A DNA stretch of 64,000 nucleotides, from positions 32,736 to 96,735 of the forward strand of contig CALJKW010000040.1 of assembly GCA_937980205.1 (NCBI GenBank). Reading direction: 5' to 3'. Under the pieces are notes generated by a model. The model saw only the letters and a list, made by a program, of their open reading frames with translations, was not told the origin of the DNA and did no database searches. This DNA comes from an uncultured Myxococcales bacterium. Its GTDB lineage: Bacteria; Myxococcota; Myxococcia; Myxococcales; Myxococcaceae. The position numbers were made by a program, and so were the translations under genes. Positions within the stretch are counted from its first letter, which is position 1; each line of letters opens with the position of its first letter. This document shows positions 25,223 through 32,348 of the stretch, piece after piece.

Positions 25223-27115
25223 GTGATCATCGGCACCGCCGGCCACGTCGACCACGGCAAGACGTCGCTCGTGAAGGCGCTGACCGGCATCGACACCGAC
25301 CGGCTGCCGGAAGAGAAGAAGCGCGGCATCACGCTCGAGCTCGGCTTCGCGCACCTCGATCTCCCCGTCGGCCGCGTCGGGGTCGTCGACGTCCCCGGCC
25401 ACGAGAAGTTCGTCAAGGCGATGGCCGCCGGCGCCGGAGGCATCGACGTCGCCATGCTCGTCGTCGCGGCGGACGAAGGCGTGATGCCGCAGACGCGCGA
25501 GCACGTGGACATCTGCCAGCTGCTCGGCGTGAAGGCGGGGCTCATCGTCGTCACGAAGTCGGACCTGCTGCCGACGCTCGGCGAGGGCTGGCTCGAGCTG
25601 CTCTCGGCCGACCTGCGCGCGCTCGTCGCCGGCACGTTCCTCGAGGAAGCGCCCATCCTGCCCGTGAGCGCGAAGACCGGCGAAGGCCTCGACGCGCTGA
25701 AACAGGCCGTGAGCGCGAAGCTGAAGGAGCTCGCCGCGCGTCCGGCGGAGGGGCCGGTCTTCCTCCCCGTCGACCGCGCGTTCACCGTGAAGGGCTTCGG
25801 CGCCGTCGTCACCGGCACGCTGCTGAGCGGCAAGCTCTCGCGCGAGGAAACCGTGTCGCTCGAGCCAGGCCTTGCCGGCCCGTTCCGCGCGCGCACGCTG
25901 CAGGTGCACGGCCAGGCGGTCGAGCAGGTCGCGGCGGGCCAGCGCGTCGCGGTCAACGTCGCGGGCGCAGAGGCCTCGGACATCTCGCGCGGCATGGTGC
26001 TGGTTCGGCACGGCGAGCTGTTGCCGACGCGCGTGCTCGACGTCGAGCTGTCGCTGCTGCCCGCGGTGCCCGCGCCGCTGCCGCGCCGCTCGCGGCAGCT
26101 GCTCTGCATCGGCACCACGCACGCCGACGCCGCGGTCCGCCTCGTCGACGCCACGGCGCTGCGCCCCGGCGAGACGGTGTTCGCGCAGGTGCGCGTCGCC
26201 GCCCCGCTCGCGGCGCTGCCGGGGCAGCGCTTCATCCTCCGGGGCTCGCGCGCCACCATCGGCGGAGGCCGCGTGCTCGCGGTCGACACTCCGCGGCGCA
26301 AGAAGGGCGCGTCGGAGAAGCTCAAGGCGCTCGCCGAGGCCGACCCGTCGCAGCGCGTGACGTGGCTGCTCACCGAAGCCGGCTACGCCGGCCTCACCGA
26401 GCGCGAGCTCTTCGCGAAGGCGGGCCTGGGTCCCAAAGAGCTCACCCGACAGCTCGACACGCTCGCCGCGAAGGGAGCGCTCGTGCTCGTCGACAAAGAG
26501 GCCCGCCGCTCCCTCTCGACGCCGGTGCTGCAGGGCCTCGCCGCGCGGACGGCGAGCCTGCTCGAGCAGTTCCACGCCGCGAACCCCGAGCGCGACGGCA
26601 TGCCGCGCGAAGAGCTGCGCCAGCGCCTGGGAGTCCCCCACGAGCGCACGTTCGCGCGCCTGGTCGCGCAGCTGACGGAGGCGGGGAAGATCGAGGCCGG
26701 CGACGTGGTGCGCCTCGCCGGCCGCCGCGGCCGCCTCGACGCCGGCGGCACCTCGCTCAAGGACGCGCTCGACGCGGCGCTGAAGAAGGGCGCGCTGGCG
26801 CCTCCGACGCACGCCGAGCTCGCGGCGCTGACGAAGGCGCCGCCGCAGCGCGTGGGCGAGCTGCTCGAGGTGCTGGTGAAAGAGGGCAGGGCGCTCAAGG
26901 CCGGCGAGCTGCACTTCCACTCCGAGGCCGTGGCCGAGCTCGAGGCGAAGCTGAAGGGGTGGTTCGAGACGCACGACGCCATCACCACGCTCGAGTTCAA
27001 GGACCTCGTCGGCGGCACGCGGAAGTTCGTCATTCCGCTCGCGGAGCTCTTCGACGCGCGCAAGGTCACGCTGCGGGTGGGTGACAAGCGGGTGCTGCGC
27101 AAGGGTGCTAGATAG
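25223..27115 (+). CDS. selB: Selenocysteine-specific translation elongation factor SelB
   Basis: GTPase that delivers Sec-tRNA to UGA codons followed by a SECIS hairpin. GTG 25223 gives a 630-residue protein starting IIGTAGHVDHGKTSLVKAL (G1), then RGITLELGFAHLDLP (G2), DVPGHEKFVKAM (G3) and VVTKSDLL (G4). Domains 2-3 follow (FTVKGFGAVVTGTLLSG, where EF-Tu differs). The C-terminal about 250 residues carry the winged-helix modules that read SECIS RNA, ending VIPLAELFDARKVTLRVGDK. The TVKGFGAVVTGT sequence and winged helices separate it from EF-Tu and IF2. The organism should therefore make selenoproteins. No selA, selC, selD or recognisable selenoprotein is in the window. The NtrC-type gene starts 9 bp after its stop. 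Confidence 0.95.
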   Translation: MIIGTAGHVDHGKTSLVKALTGIDTDRLPEEKKRGITLELGFAHLDLPVGRVGVVDVPGHEKFVKAMAAGAGGIDVAMLVVAADEGVMPQTREHVDICQLLGVKAGLIVVTKSDLLPTLGEGWLELLSADLRALVAGTFLEEAPILPVSAKTGEGLDALKQAVSAKLKELAARPAEGPVFLPVDRAFTVKGFGAVVTGTLLSGKLSREETVSLEPGLAGPFRARTLQVHGQAVEQVAAGQRVAVNVAGAEASDISRGMVLVRHGELLPTRVLDVELSLLPAVPAPLPRRSRQLLCIGTTHADAAVRLVDATALRPGETVFAQVRVAAPLAALPGQRFILRGSRATIGGGRVLAVDTPRRKKGASEKLKALAEADPSQRVTWLLTEAGYAGLTERELFAKAGLGPKELTRQLDTLAAKGALVLVDKEARRSLSTPVLQGLAARTASLLEQFHAANPERDGMPREELRQRLGVPHERTFARLVAQLTEAGKIEAGDVVRLAGRRGRLDAGGTSLKDALDAALKKGALAPPTHAELAALTKAPPQRVGELLEVLVKEGRALKAGELHFHSEAVAELEAKLKGWFETHDAITTLEFKDLVGGTRKFVIPLAELFDARKVTLRVGDKRVLRKGAR

Positions 27116-27124
27116 CCGCGGTAG

Positions 27125-28504
27125 ATGGACGCAAAGGGACGAATTCTGGTGGTCGACGACCAGCGGAACATGCGCGCGACCACCGCGATGCTCCTGCGGT
27201 CCGAGGGCTACGAGGTCCGTGAGGCCGGCGGCGGCGAAGAGGCGCTCGCGGCGCTCGCCGAGCGCGAGGCCGACCTGCTCCTCACCGACCTGAAGATGGA
27301 GCCGATGGACGGGCTCACGCTGCTCACCAAGGTGCTCGAGAGCGCGCCGAAGACGCAGGTCATCGTGATGACCGCGTACGGCAGCATCGAGAGCGCGGTC
27401 GAGGCGATGCGGCGCGGCGCGTACGACTACCTCACCAAGCCGTTCAAAGAGGGCGAGCTCGCGCACCGCGTGCAGAAGGCGCTCGAGCGCGCGCGCCTCA
27501 TCTCGGCCGTCGAGCTCTTTTCGAACGACTTCAACCGCCGCCACGGCATCGCGTCGCTCGTCGGCAACTCTCCCGCGATGCGCGAGCTGACCGGCCGCCT
27601 CGCGCGCGTGGCCCCGTCGGATGCCACCGTGCTCATTCAAGGAGAGAGCGGCACCGGCAAAGAGCTCGTCGCGCGCGCGGTGCACACGCTCTCGCGGCGG
27701 AAGGACAAGCCGTTCGTGCCGGTGAACTGCAGCGCCATCACCGAGTCGCTGCTCGAGTCCGAGCTGTTCGGCCACGCGCGCGGCGCGTTCACCGGCGCGG
27801 TGAAGACGCGGCGCGGCCTGTTCGAAGAGGCCGACGGCGGCACCCTGTTCATCGACGAGGTCACCGAGACCACGCAGGCCTTCCAGACGAAGCTCCTGCG
27901 CGTGCTGCAGGACGGAGAGGTCCGCCGCGTCGGCGAGTCCTCCAGCATCAAGGTCGACGTGCGCACCGTCGCCGCCACCAACCGCGACATCGAGAAAGAG
28001 GTCGCGGAGAAGCGCTTCCGCCAGGACCTCTACTACCGCCTCAACGTGGTGATGCTGCGCGTGCCGCCGCTGCGCGAACGCAAAGAGGACATTCCGCTGC
28101 TCGCCGAGCACTTCCTCGCGCGCGCGAACGAGCGCTCGGGCCGGCCGCACCGGCTGTCTCCTGCCGCCGTCGACCGGCTGATGACCTACGACTTCCCGGG
28201 CAACGTGCGCGAGCTCGAGAACCTGGTGGAGCAGGCAGCGGCCCTGTCGGAGAGCGACGAGCTCCACGCCGACGACTTCCCCCTGCGCCGCACTCCCAGC
28301 CCGAATGATCCACCCACCGTCGCCGCCGCCACGCTGGCCGACGTGGTCGACGACGCCGAGCGGAAGGCCATCGCCTCCGCCCTCGAGCGCTCCACCGGAG
28401 ACCTGGGCCGCGTCGCCGAGGCCCTGGCGATCTCCCCCACGACACTCTGGCGGAAAATGAAACGCCTCGGCTTGCGCAACGCCGGCGCTGACGACCCGAC
28501 CTGA
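27125..28504 (+). CDS. NtrC-family sigma-54-dependent response regulator, 459 aa
   Basis: Three domains. The receiver (1-120) has the acidic pair Asp11/Asp12, phospho-acceptor Asp55 (LLTDLKMEPMDG) and the switch Lys in YDYLTKPF. The AAA+ domain (about 145-380) has Walker A GESGTGKE near 173, the sigma-54 contact loop GAFTGA near 220, and Walker B GGTLFIDEVTE. The C-terminal Fis-type HTH is LGRVAEALAISPTTLWRKMK. The intact GAFTGA loop means it should activate sigma-54 promoters. No sensor kinase is adjacent. Immediately downstream are a palindrome, a strong sigma-54 promoter and a Pxr-like sRNA; I recall a similar NtrC-like gene next to pxr in Myxococcus xanthus. That it controls the sRNA is inference. 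Confidence 0.93.
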   Translation: MDAKGRILVVDDQRNMRATTAMLLRSEGYEVREAGGGEEALAALAEREADLLLTDLKMEPMDGLTLLTKVLESAPKTQVIVMTAYGSIESAVEAMRRGAYDYLTKPFKEGELAHRVQKALERARLISAVELFSNDFNRRHGIASLVGNSPAMRELTGRLARVAPSDATVLIQGESGTGKELVARAVHTLSRRKDKPFVPVNCSAITESLLESELFGHARGAFTGAVKTRRGLFEEADGGTLFIDEVTETTQAFQTKLLRVLQDGEVRRVGESSSIKVDVRTVAATNRDIEKEVAEKRFRQDLYYRLNVVMLRVPPLRERKEDIPLLAEHFLARANERSGRPHRLSPAAVDRLMTYDFPGNVRELENLVEQAAALSESDELHADDFPLRRTPSPNDPPTVAAATLADVVDDAERKAIASALERSTGDLGRVAEALAISPTTLWRKMKRLGLRNAGADDPT

Positions 28505-28511
28505 TTGGGGT

Positions 28512-28527
28512 TTTTCAGTTCTGAAAA
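28512..28527. promoter_or_regulatory. 16-bp palindrome, candidate enhancer site for the sigma-54 promoter
   Basis: TTTTCAGTTCTGAAAA has perfect 7-bp half-sites (28512-28518, 28521-28527). It starts 8 bp after the regulator stop and lies about 100-115 bp upstream of the -24 element, the usual distance for an NtrC-type upstream activating sequence. A weak terminator for the regulator gene is the alternative. Confidence 0.45.
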
Positions 28528-28623
28528 GTGCCTTGCAGCCATGAAAGCAGCGCAAACCTGTTTGGACGTTGACCAAGTGATGCAACGCGGCGTGATCACG
28601 GGGGTTCCTGAAACCGCATTCCA

Positions 28624-28638
28624 TGGCACGCAGACTGC
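28624..28638 (+). promoter_or_regulatory. Sigma-54 (-24/-12) promoter
   Basis: TGGCACGCAGACTGC matches the consensus TGGCACG-N4-TTGC with one mismatch (C for the first T of TTGC). The invariant GG (28625-28626) and GC (28637-28638) doublets have the required 10-nt spacing. Transcription should start near 28650. It points at the small RNA, not at any open frame. Confidence 0.8.
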
Positions 28639-28649
28639 TTAGCGGCACA

Positions 28650-28768
28650 TCAGCACGGTGAGTTCGGGTTGAAGGAGGTTCCCCCCCACCACTTCAGCAG
28701 TTTCGCCGTGCAGCAGTAAAAGAAGACCCGCGGCTCGGTGCCCCACGGTGCCGAGCCGCCTTCTTTTG
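28650..28768 (+). ncRNA. pxr: Pxr-like regulatory small RNA (about 119 nt)
   Basis: Runs from the predicted sigma-54 start to an intrinsic terminator. Two nested stems precede the terminator: GCACGGTGA (28653-28661) with TCGCCGTGC (28703-28711), including one G-U pair, and TTGAAG (28669-28674) with CTTCAG (28692-28697). Between the inner arms lie GGAGG and a run of exactly seven C (28681-28687). From memory, M. xanthus Pxr is a sigma-54-dependent sRNA that blocks fruiting-body development while nutrients last. A C-to-A change in its seven-cytosine run, in the first stem-loop, restored development in an evolved strain. The C7 run, the sigma-54 promoter and the NtrC-like neighbour all match. 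The exact ends and the homology call are not verified by alignment. Confidence 0.75.
28718..28767 (+). terminator. Intrinsic terminator of the Pxr-like RNA
   Basis: GCGGCTCGG pairs with CCGAGCCGC around a 12-nt loop. AAAAGAAG (28718-28725) pairs with CTTCTTTT (28760-28767), with an ACCC bulge on the left. The A-rich/U-rich base and the run TTCTTTT make this a strong Rho-independent terminator, probably usable in both directions and so also able to stop nuo transcripts from the other strand. Confidence 0.85.
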
Positions 28769-29008
28769 TGCTGCGCGGGCCGATACCCGGCGCGCTGCTT
28801 CGTTGGCCGCTGCGGTCCGTGCTCATGGCCACACGACGGCCACTCCGCGCGGTCCTCGCGTCCGCCTCGCATCGCTTGGGTCTCGGCCCGCTCGCGCCAC
28901 CGCTCTGCCTTTCGGGCACGGGGTGGGGGCACGGTGCTGCGACCTCGGACGCATGCCCTCGGTACGTTACTTCGTGGTGACGTTCACTTCTGAAAACGCG
29001 CGTCCTGC
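28769..29008. other. Intergenic gap between the sRNA terminator and nuoN
   Basis: About 240 bp with no convincing gene. Short open frames cross it on both strands but lack a signal, a family match or a ribosome site. It may be the 3' untranslated part of the nuo transcript. Confidence 0.5.
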
Positions 29009-30562
29009 TCAGCGGCCGAACAGCATGTCCGTGCGCTGCAGGAGCGCCGTGACCGGGCCGGGCAGGATGCCGAAGATGACCGTCGCCGCGGCCGAGGCCA
29101 CCAGCGCGAGCTCCGTCGTCCAGCGGCGCTCGGGCACGAGCGCGCCTTCCGGAGCCGGGCGCATGTACATGTAAACGACCACGCGCAGGTAGTAGTAGAC
29201 GCCCGCCGCGCTCGCGAGCATGCCCGCGATCGCCAGGCCGAGCAGGCCCGCGTCGACCGCCGCGCGGAACAAGAGCACCTTGCCGATGAAGCCCACCGTC
29301 GGAGGCACGCCGCCCAGCGACAGCATGAACACCGTCATCGCCAGCGCCCAGCCCGGCTTGCGCTGGGCCAGGCCCGCGAAGCGGTCGAGGTCCCACGCGT
29401 TGCCCTTCGTCTCGTCCTCGCGGCGCTCCAGCGCGACGATCGCGCCGAACGCTCCGATCGCCGTCACGGTGTAGCCCAGCAGGTAGAAGAGAATGCCCTT
29501 GAACACGTCGGCCTGCATCGCGCCCGAGATGCCGATGAGCGGCGTCGACGCCAGCACGCCCACCTTCGCGTCTTTGCCGGGCGCGAACAGCGCGGCCACG
29601 CCGAGCAACAGGTAGCCCGCGTGCGCGATCGACGAGTACGCGAGCATGCGCTTCACGTTCCGCTGCGGCAGCGCGAGCAGGTTGCCGATGACCATCGTGA
29701 GCAGCGCGAGCACCGAAAACGCGATGAACGGCAGCTGCGGGTCGACCGCCGGGCTGAGCGCCACGAACACGCGCACCAGCGCGACGAACGCCGCCGCCTT
29801 CACGCCCGCGCTCATCAGCGCCGTCACCGGCGTCGGAGCGCCCTCGTACACATCCGGCGTCCACATGTGGAACGGGACGGCGGCGACCTTGAACGCGAAG
29901 CCCGCTCCGACGAGCAGGAAGCCCGCGTAGACGAGGCCGGGCTGCGTCTTCACCGCGGCCGCGAGCGGGCCGGCCATGTCGGCCAGGCGCGTGGTGCCCG
30001 TCGCGCCGTAGAGCAGCGAGGCGCCGTAGAGCATGAGCGCCGCCGCGAACGCACCGAGGATGAAGTACTTGAAGCCGGCCTCGCTCGGGCGCGAGCCGCG
30101 CCGCAGCCACGCGGTGAGCGCGTAGGTGGCGACCGAGAGCACCTCGAGGTTCACGAACAGGGTGATGAACTCGGCCGAGAGGCCCAGGAGCACCATGCCC
30201 GCGGCGGCGAAGAGCATCAGCGCGTAGAACTCGCCGCGCTCGGCGTTGCGGTGCTGCAGGAAGCCGGCGGCGAGCAGCGCGGCGAGCGCCGTGCCCGCGC
30301 AGACGGTGACGGTGAGGAACGACGAGAACGGGTCCATCACCGCGTAGCCCTGCAGCACGGCGCGCGGCGCGTCGGCCATGTTCATCAGGCCGACCGCTCC
30401 GGCGAGCGCGCAGGCGATGACCGAGAGAATCGACTGGTACGAGCGCGACGCCGTCGGAGTGAGGAACACCTCGGACAGCATCAGGACGATCGCCGCGCCG
30501 GCCAGGATGCCCGCGGGCACCACCGGCCAGAAATCCATCATCGTGAAGTCGGGAGTCGTCAT
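29009..30562 (-). CDS. nuoN: NADH-quinone oxidoreductase subunit N
   Basis: Membrane-arm antiporter-like subunit of complex I, one of three proton-pumping channels. The 517-residue protein has about 14 transmembrane helices and family motifs: a Glu in LFVNLEVLSVATYALTAW, a Lys in AAPRAV...KYFILGAFAAALMLYG, the helix VAAVPFHMWTPDVYEGAPTP, and RNVKRMLAYSSIAHAGYLLL. ATG 30562 (MTTPDFTMMDF) is chosen, 4 bp after the nuoM stop, so translation is likely coupled. It is the last gene of nuoJKLMN and converges on the Pxr-like RNA. Confidence 0.96.
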   Translation of the reverse strand: MTTPDFTMMDFWPVVPAGILAGAAIVLMLSEVFLTPTASRSYQSILSVIACALAGAVGLMNMADAPRAVLQGYAVMDPFSSFLTVTVCAGTALAALLAAGFLQHRNAERGEFYALMLFAAAGMVLLGLSAEFITLFVNLEVLSVATYALTAWLRRGSRPSEAGFKYFILGAFAAALMLYGASLLYGATGTTRLADMAGPLAAAVKTQPGLVYAGFLLVGAGFAFKVAAVPFHMWTPDVYEGAPTPVTALMSAGVKAAAFVALVRVFVALSPAVDPQLPFIAFSVLALLTMVIGNLLALPQRNVKRMLAYSSIAHAGYLLLGVAALFAPGKDAKVGVLASTPLIGISGAMQADVFKGILFYLLGYTVTAIGAFGAIVALERREDETKGNAWDLDRFAGLAQRKPGWALAMTVFMLSLGGVPPTVGFIGKVLLFRAAVDAGLLGLAIAGMLASAAGVYYYLRVVVYMYMRPAPEGALVPERRWTTELALVASAAATVIFGILPGPVTALLQRTDMLFGR

Positions 30563-30566
30563 GTTT

Positions 30567-32348
30567 TTACGGAGTCGTCGGGGTGGGGGGAGCGGCCTGC
30601 AGCAGGATCGGCTGCCCACCGGGAGGGAAGTTCGGGAACGCGCGGACCTGGCGGCGCGGCGGAGCATCGCCGGGCGCGCCCACCTCGCCCATCTGCGGGC
30701 GCTGCGGCGCGAGCACCGCGGGCGCCGCCGGCGGAGGAGGCCGCACCTCGACGCGCACCTTGGACTCGGGCGTGTCGTTCGTCAGCGTCGCGCGCGCGAT
30801 GTACGCCTTCGTCGAGCGCTCGATGACGTCGAGCAGCGGCTGGGGCCGCAGGCCCATCACGAGCACGAGGATGACGAACGGCAGCGCGGTGGCGATCTCG
30901 CGCAGGTTCAGGTCGGGCACGTGCTGGTTCTCTTTGCGCGTGACGGGCCCGAAGAACACCTTCTGCACCATGAGCAGCATGTACGCCGCGCCGAGCACGA
31001 CGCCGAGCGCCGCCGCGACGCCGACCCACAGCGGCAGGTTCGAGTTGAACGTGCCGAGCAGCACGAGGAACTCGCCGATGAAGCCGTTCGTGCCGGGCAC
31101 CGCCACCGACGAGAACGTGATGATGAGGAAGAACGCGGTGAAGACCGGCATCACCTTCGCGAGGCCGCCGTAGTCGCTCATCAGGCGCACGTGCCGGCGC
31201 TCGTAGAGGTAGCCGAAGAGGAGGAACAGCGCGCCCGTCGACACGCCGTGGTTGAGCATCTGGTACGCCGAGCCCGTCGCCGCTTCCGGCGTCATCGCGA
31301 CCAGGCCGAGCATGCAGTAGCCCAGGTGGCTCACCGACGAGTACGCGATGAGCCGCTTGATGTCGCGCTGCGCGAGGCACATCAGCGCGCCGTAGACGAT
31401 GCCGATGACCGAGAGCACCGCGAGCGCGAGCTGGAAGCCCTGCGCCGCGGTGGGGAACAGCGGCACCGCGAAGCGCCAGAAGCCGAACGTGCCCATCTTC
31501 AGCATGACCGCGGCGAGGATCATCGAGCCCGCGACCGGCGCCTGCGTGTGCGCGTCGGGCAGCCACGTGTGCACCGGCCACATCGGGACCTTGATGGCGA
31601 ACGCGAGCGCGAACGCGGCGAACATCCAGGGCCCAAAGCGCATCAGCGCCGCGGCGGCGGGAGACAGCGCGCAGCCGACTCCGCCCGACTTGTGGCAGGC
31701 GGCGACCTCGCGGCTCGCTCCGATGAGGCCGTTGTAGATGGTGGCGTAGTCGAAGCTGTGCTGACCCGCCGGCGTCGCGATGAAGTACACGCCGAGCAGC
31801 GCGACCAGCATCAGCAGCGAGCCGACCAGGGTGTAGAGGAAGAACTTCATCGCCGCCATCTGGCGGTCTTCGCTGCCCCACACCCCGATGAGCAGGTACA
31901 TCGGGATGAGCATCGCCTCGAAGAAGACGTAGAACAGCATGATGTCGAGCGCGCAGAGCGCTCCCATCATCGCGGTCTGGAGGACGAGCAGGCAGAGGTG
32001 AAACTCCTTCACCTTGTCGTCGATGAACGTCCAGCTCGCCAGCACGACGAGCGGCCCCAAGATGCCGGTGAGCAGCACCAGCGAGGCGGCGAGGCCGTCG
32101 ATGCCGACGTGGTAGCCCAGGCCGATCTCGGGCACCCAGTTCATCCAGTACTCGAGGCGGAACTCGGCGGGGCCCTGGACGTAGCGCTGGTACGCCATCA
32201 CCGAGAGCACCAGGTCGACGAGCATCGCGACGAACGTGAGCGCCCGAATCTGGCCCTTCTCGTTCTTGGGCAACAGCGCGAGCACCGCCGCGAACGCGAG
32301 CGGCGCGAAGATGACGAGGTTGAGCAACCGCGAGTCGTACGAGCTCAC
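30567..32348 (-). CDS. nuoM: NADH-quinone oxidoreductase subunit M with Pro-rich tail
   Basis: Second antiporter-like subunit of the complex I membrane arm. Motifs include LDIMLFYVFFEAMLIPMYLL (conserved Glu), KVPMWPVHTWLPDAHTQAPV, RDIKRLIAYSSVSHLGYCML and GTNGFIGEFLVLLG. GTG 32348 is preferred because it overlaps the nuoL stop as GTGA; GTG 32360 is a four-codon longer alternative. At 593 residues it exceeds the usual roughly 500: the last about 60 residues form a proline-rich, probably disordered tail (RPPPPAAPAVLAPQRPQMG onward). The tail is in frame and ends at a TAA. Confidence 0.95.
   Translation of the reverse strand: MSSYDSRLLNLVIFAPLAFAAVLALLPKNEKGQIRALTFVAMLVDLVLSVMAYQRYVQGPAEFRLEYWMNWVPEIGLGYHVGIDGLAASLVLLTGILGPLVVLASWTFIDDKVKEFHLCLLVLQTAMMGALCALDIMLFYVFFEAMLIPMYLLIGVWGSEDRQMAAMKFFLYTLVGSLLMLVALLGVYFIATPAGQHSFDYATIYNGLIGASREVAACHKSGGVGCALSPAAAALMRFGPWMFAAFALAFAIKVPMWPVHTWLPDAHTQAPVAGSMILAAVMLKMGTFGFWRFAVPLFPTAAQGFQLALAVLSVIGIVYGALMCLAQRDIKRLIAYSSVSHLGYCMLGLVAMTPEAATGSAYQMLNHGVSTGALFLLFGYLYERRHVRLMSDYGGLAKVMPVFTAFFLIITFSSVAVPGTNGFIGEFLVLLGTFNSNLPLWVGVAAALGVVLGAAYMLLMVQKVFFGPVTRKENQHVPDLNLREIATALPFVILVLVMGLRPQPLLDVIERSTKAYIARATLTNDTPESKVRVEVRPPPPAAPAVLAPQRPQMGEVGAPGDAPPRRQVRAFPNFPPGGQPILLQAAPPTPTTP

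Noticed and set aside
24446..28648. Open frame of about 1,400 codons on the minus strand across the phosphoribosyltransferase, selB and NtrC genes
   Set aside because: Opposes three genes with clear families; composition is that of a GC-rich antisense shadow.
28639..28980. Short frames on both strands over the sRNA and the gap to nuoN
   Set aside because: They cross the stems and terminator of the RNA, and no ribosome site or family match supports them.
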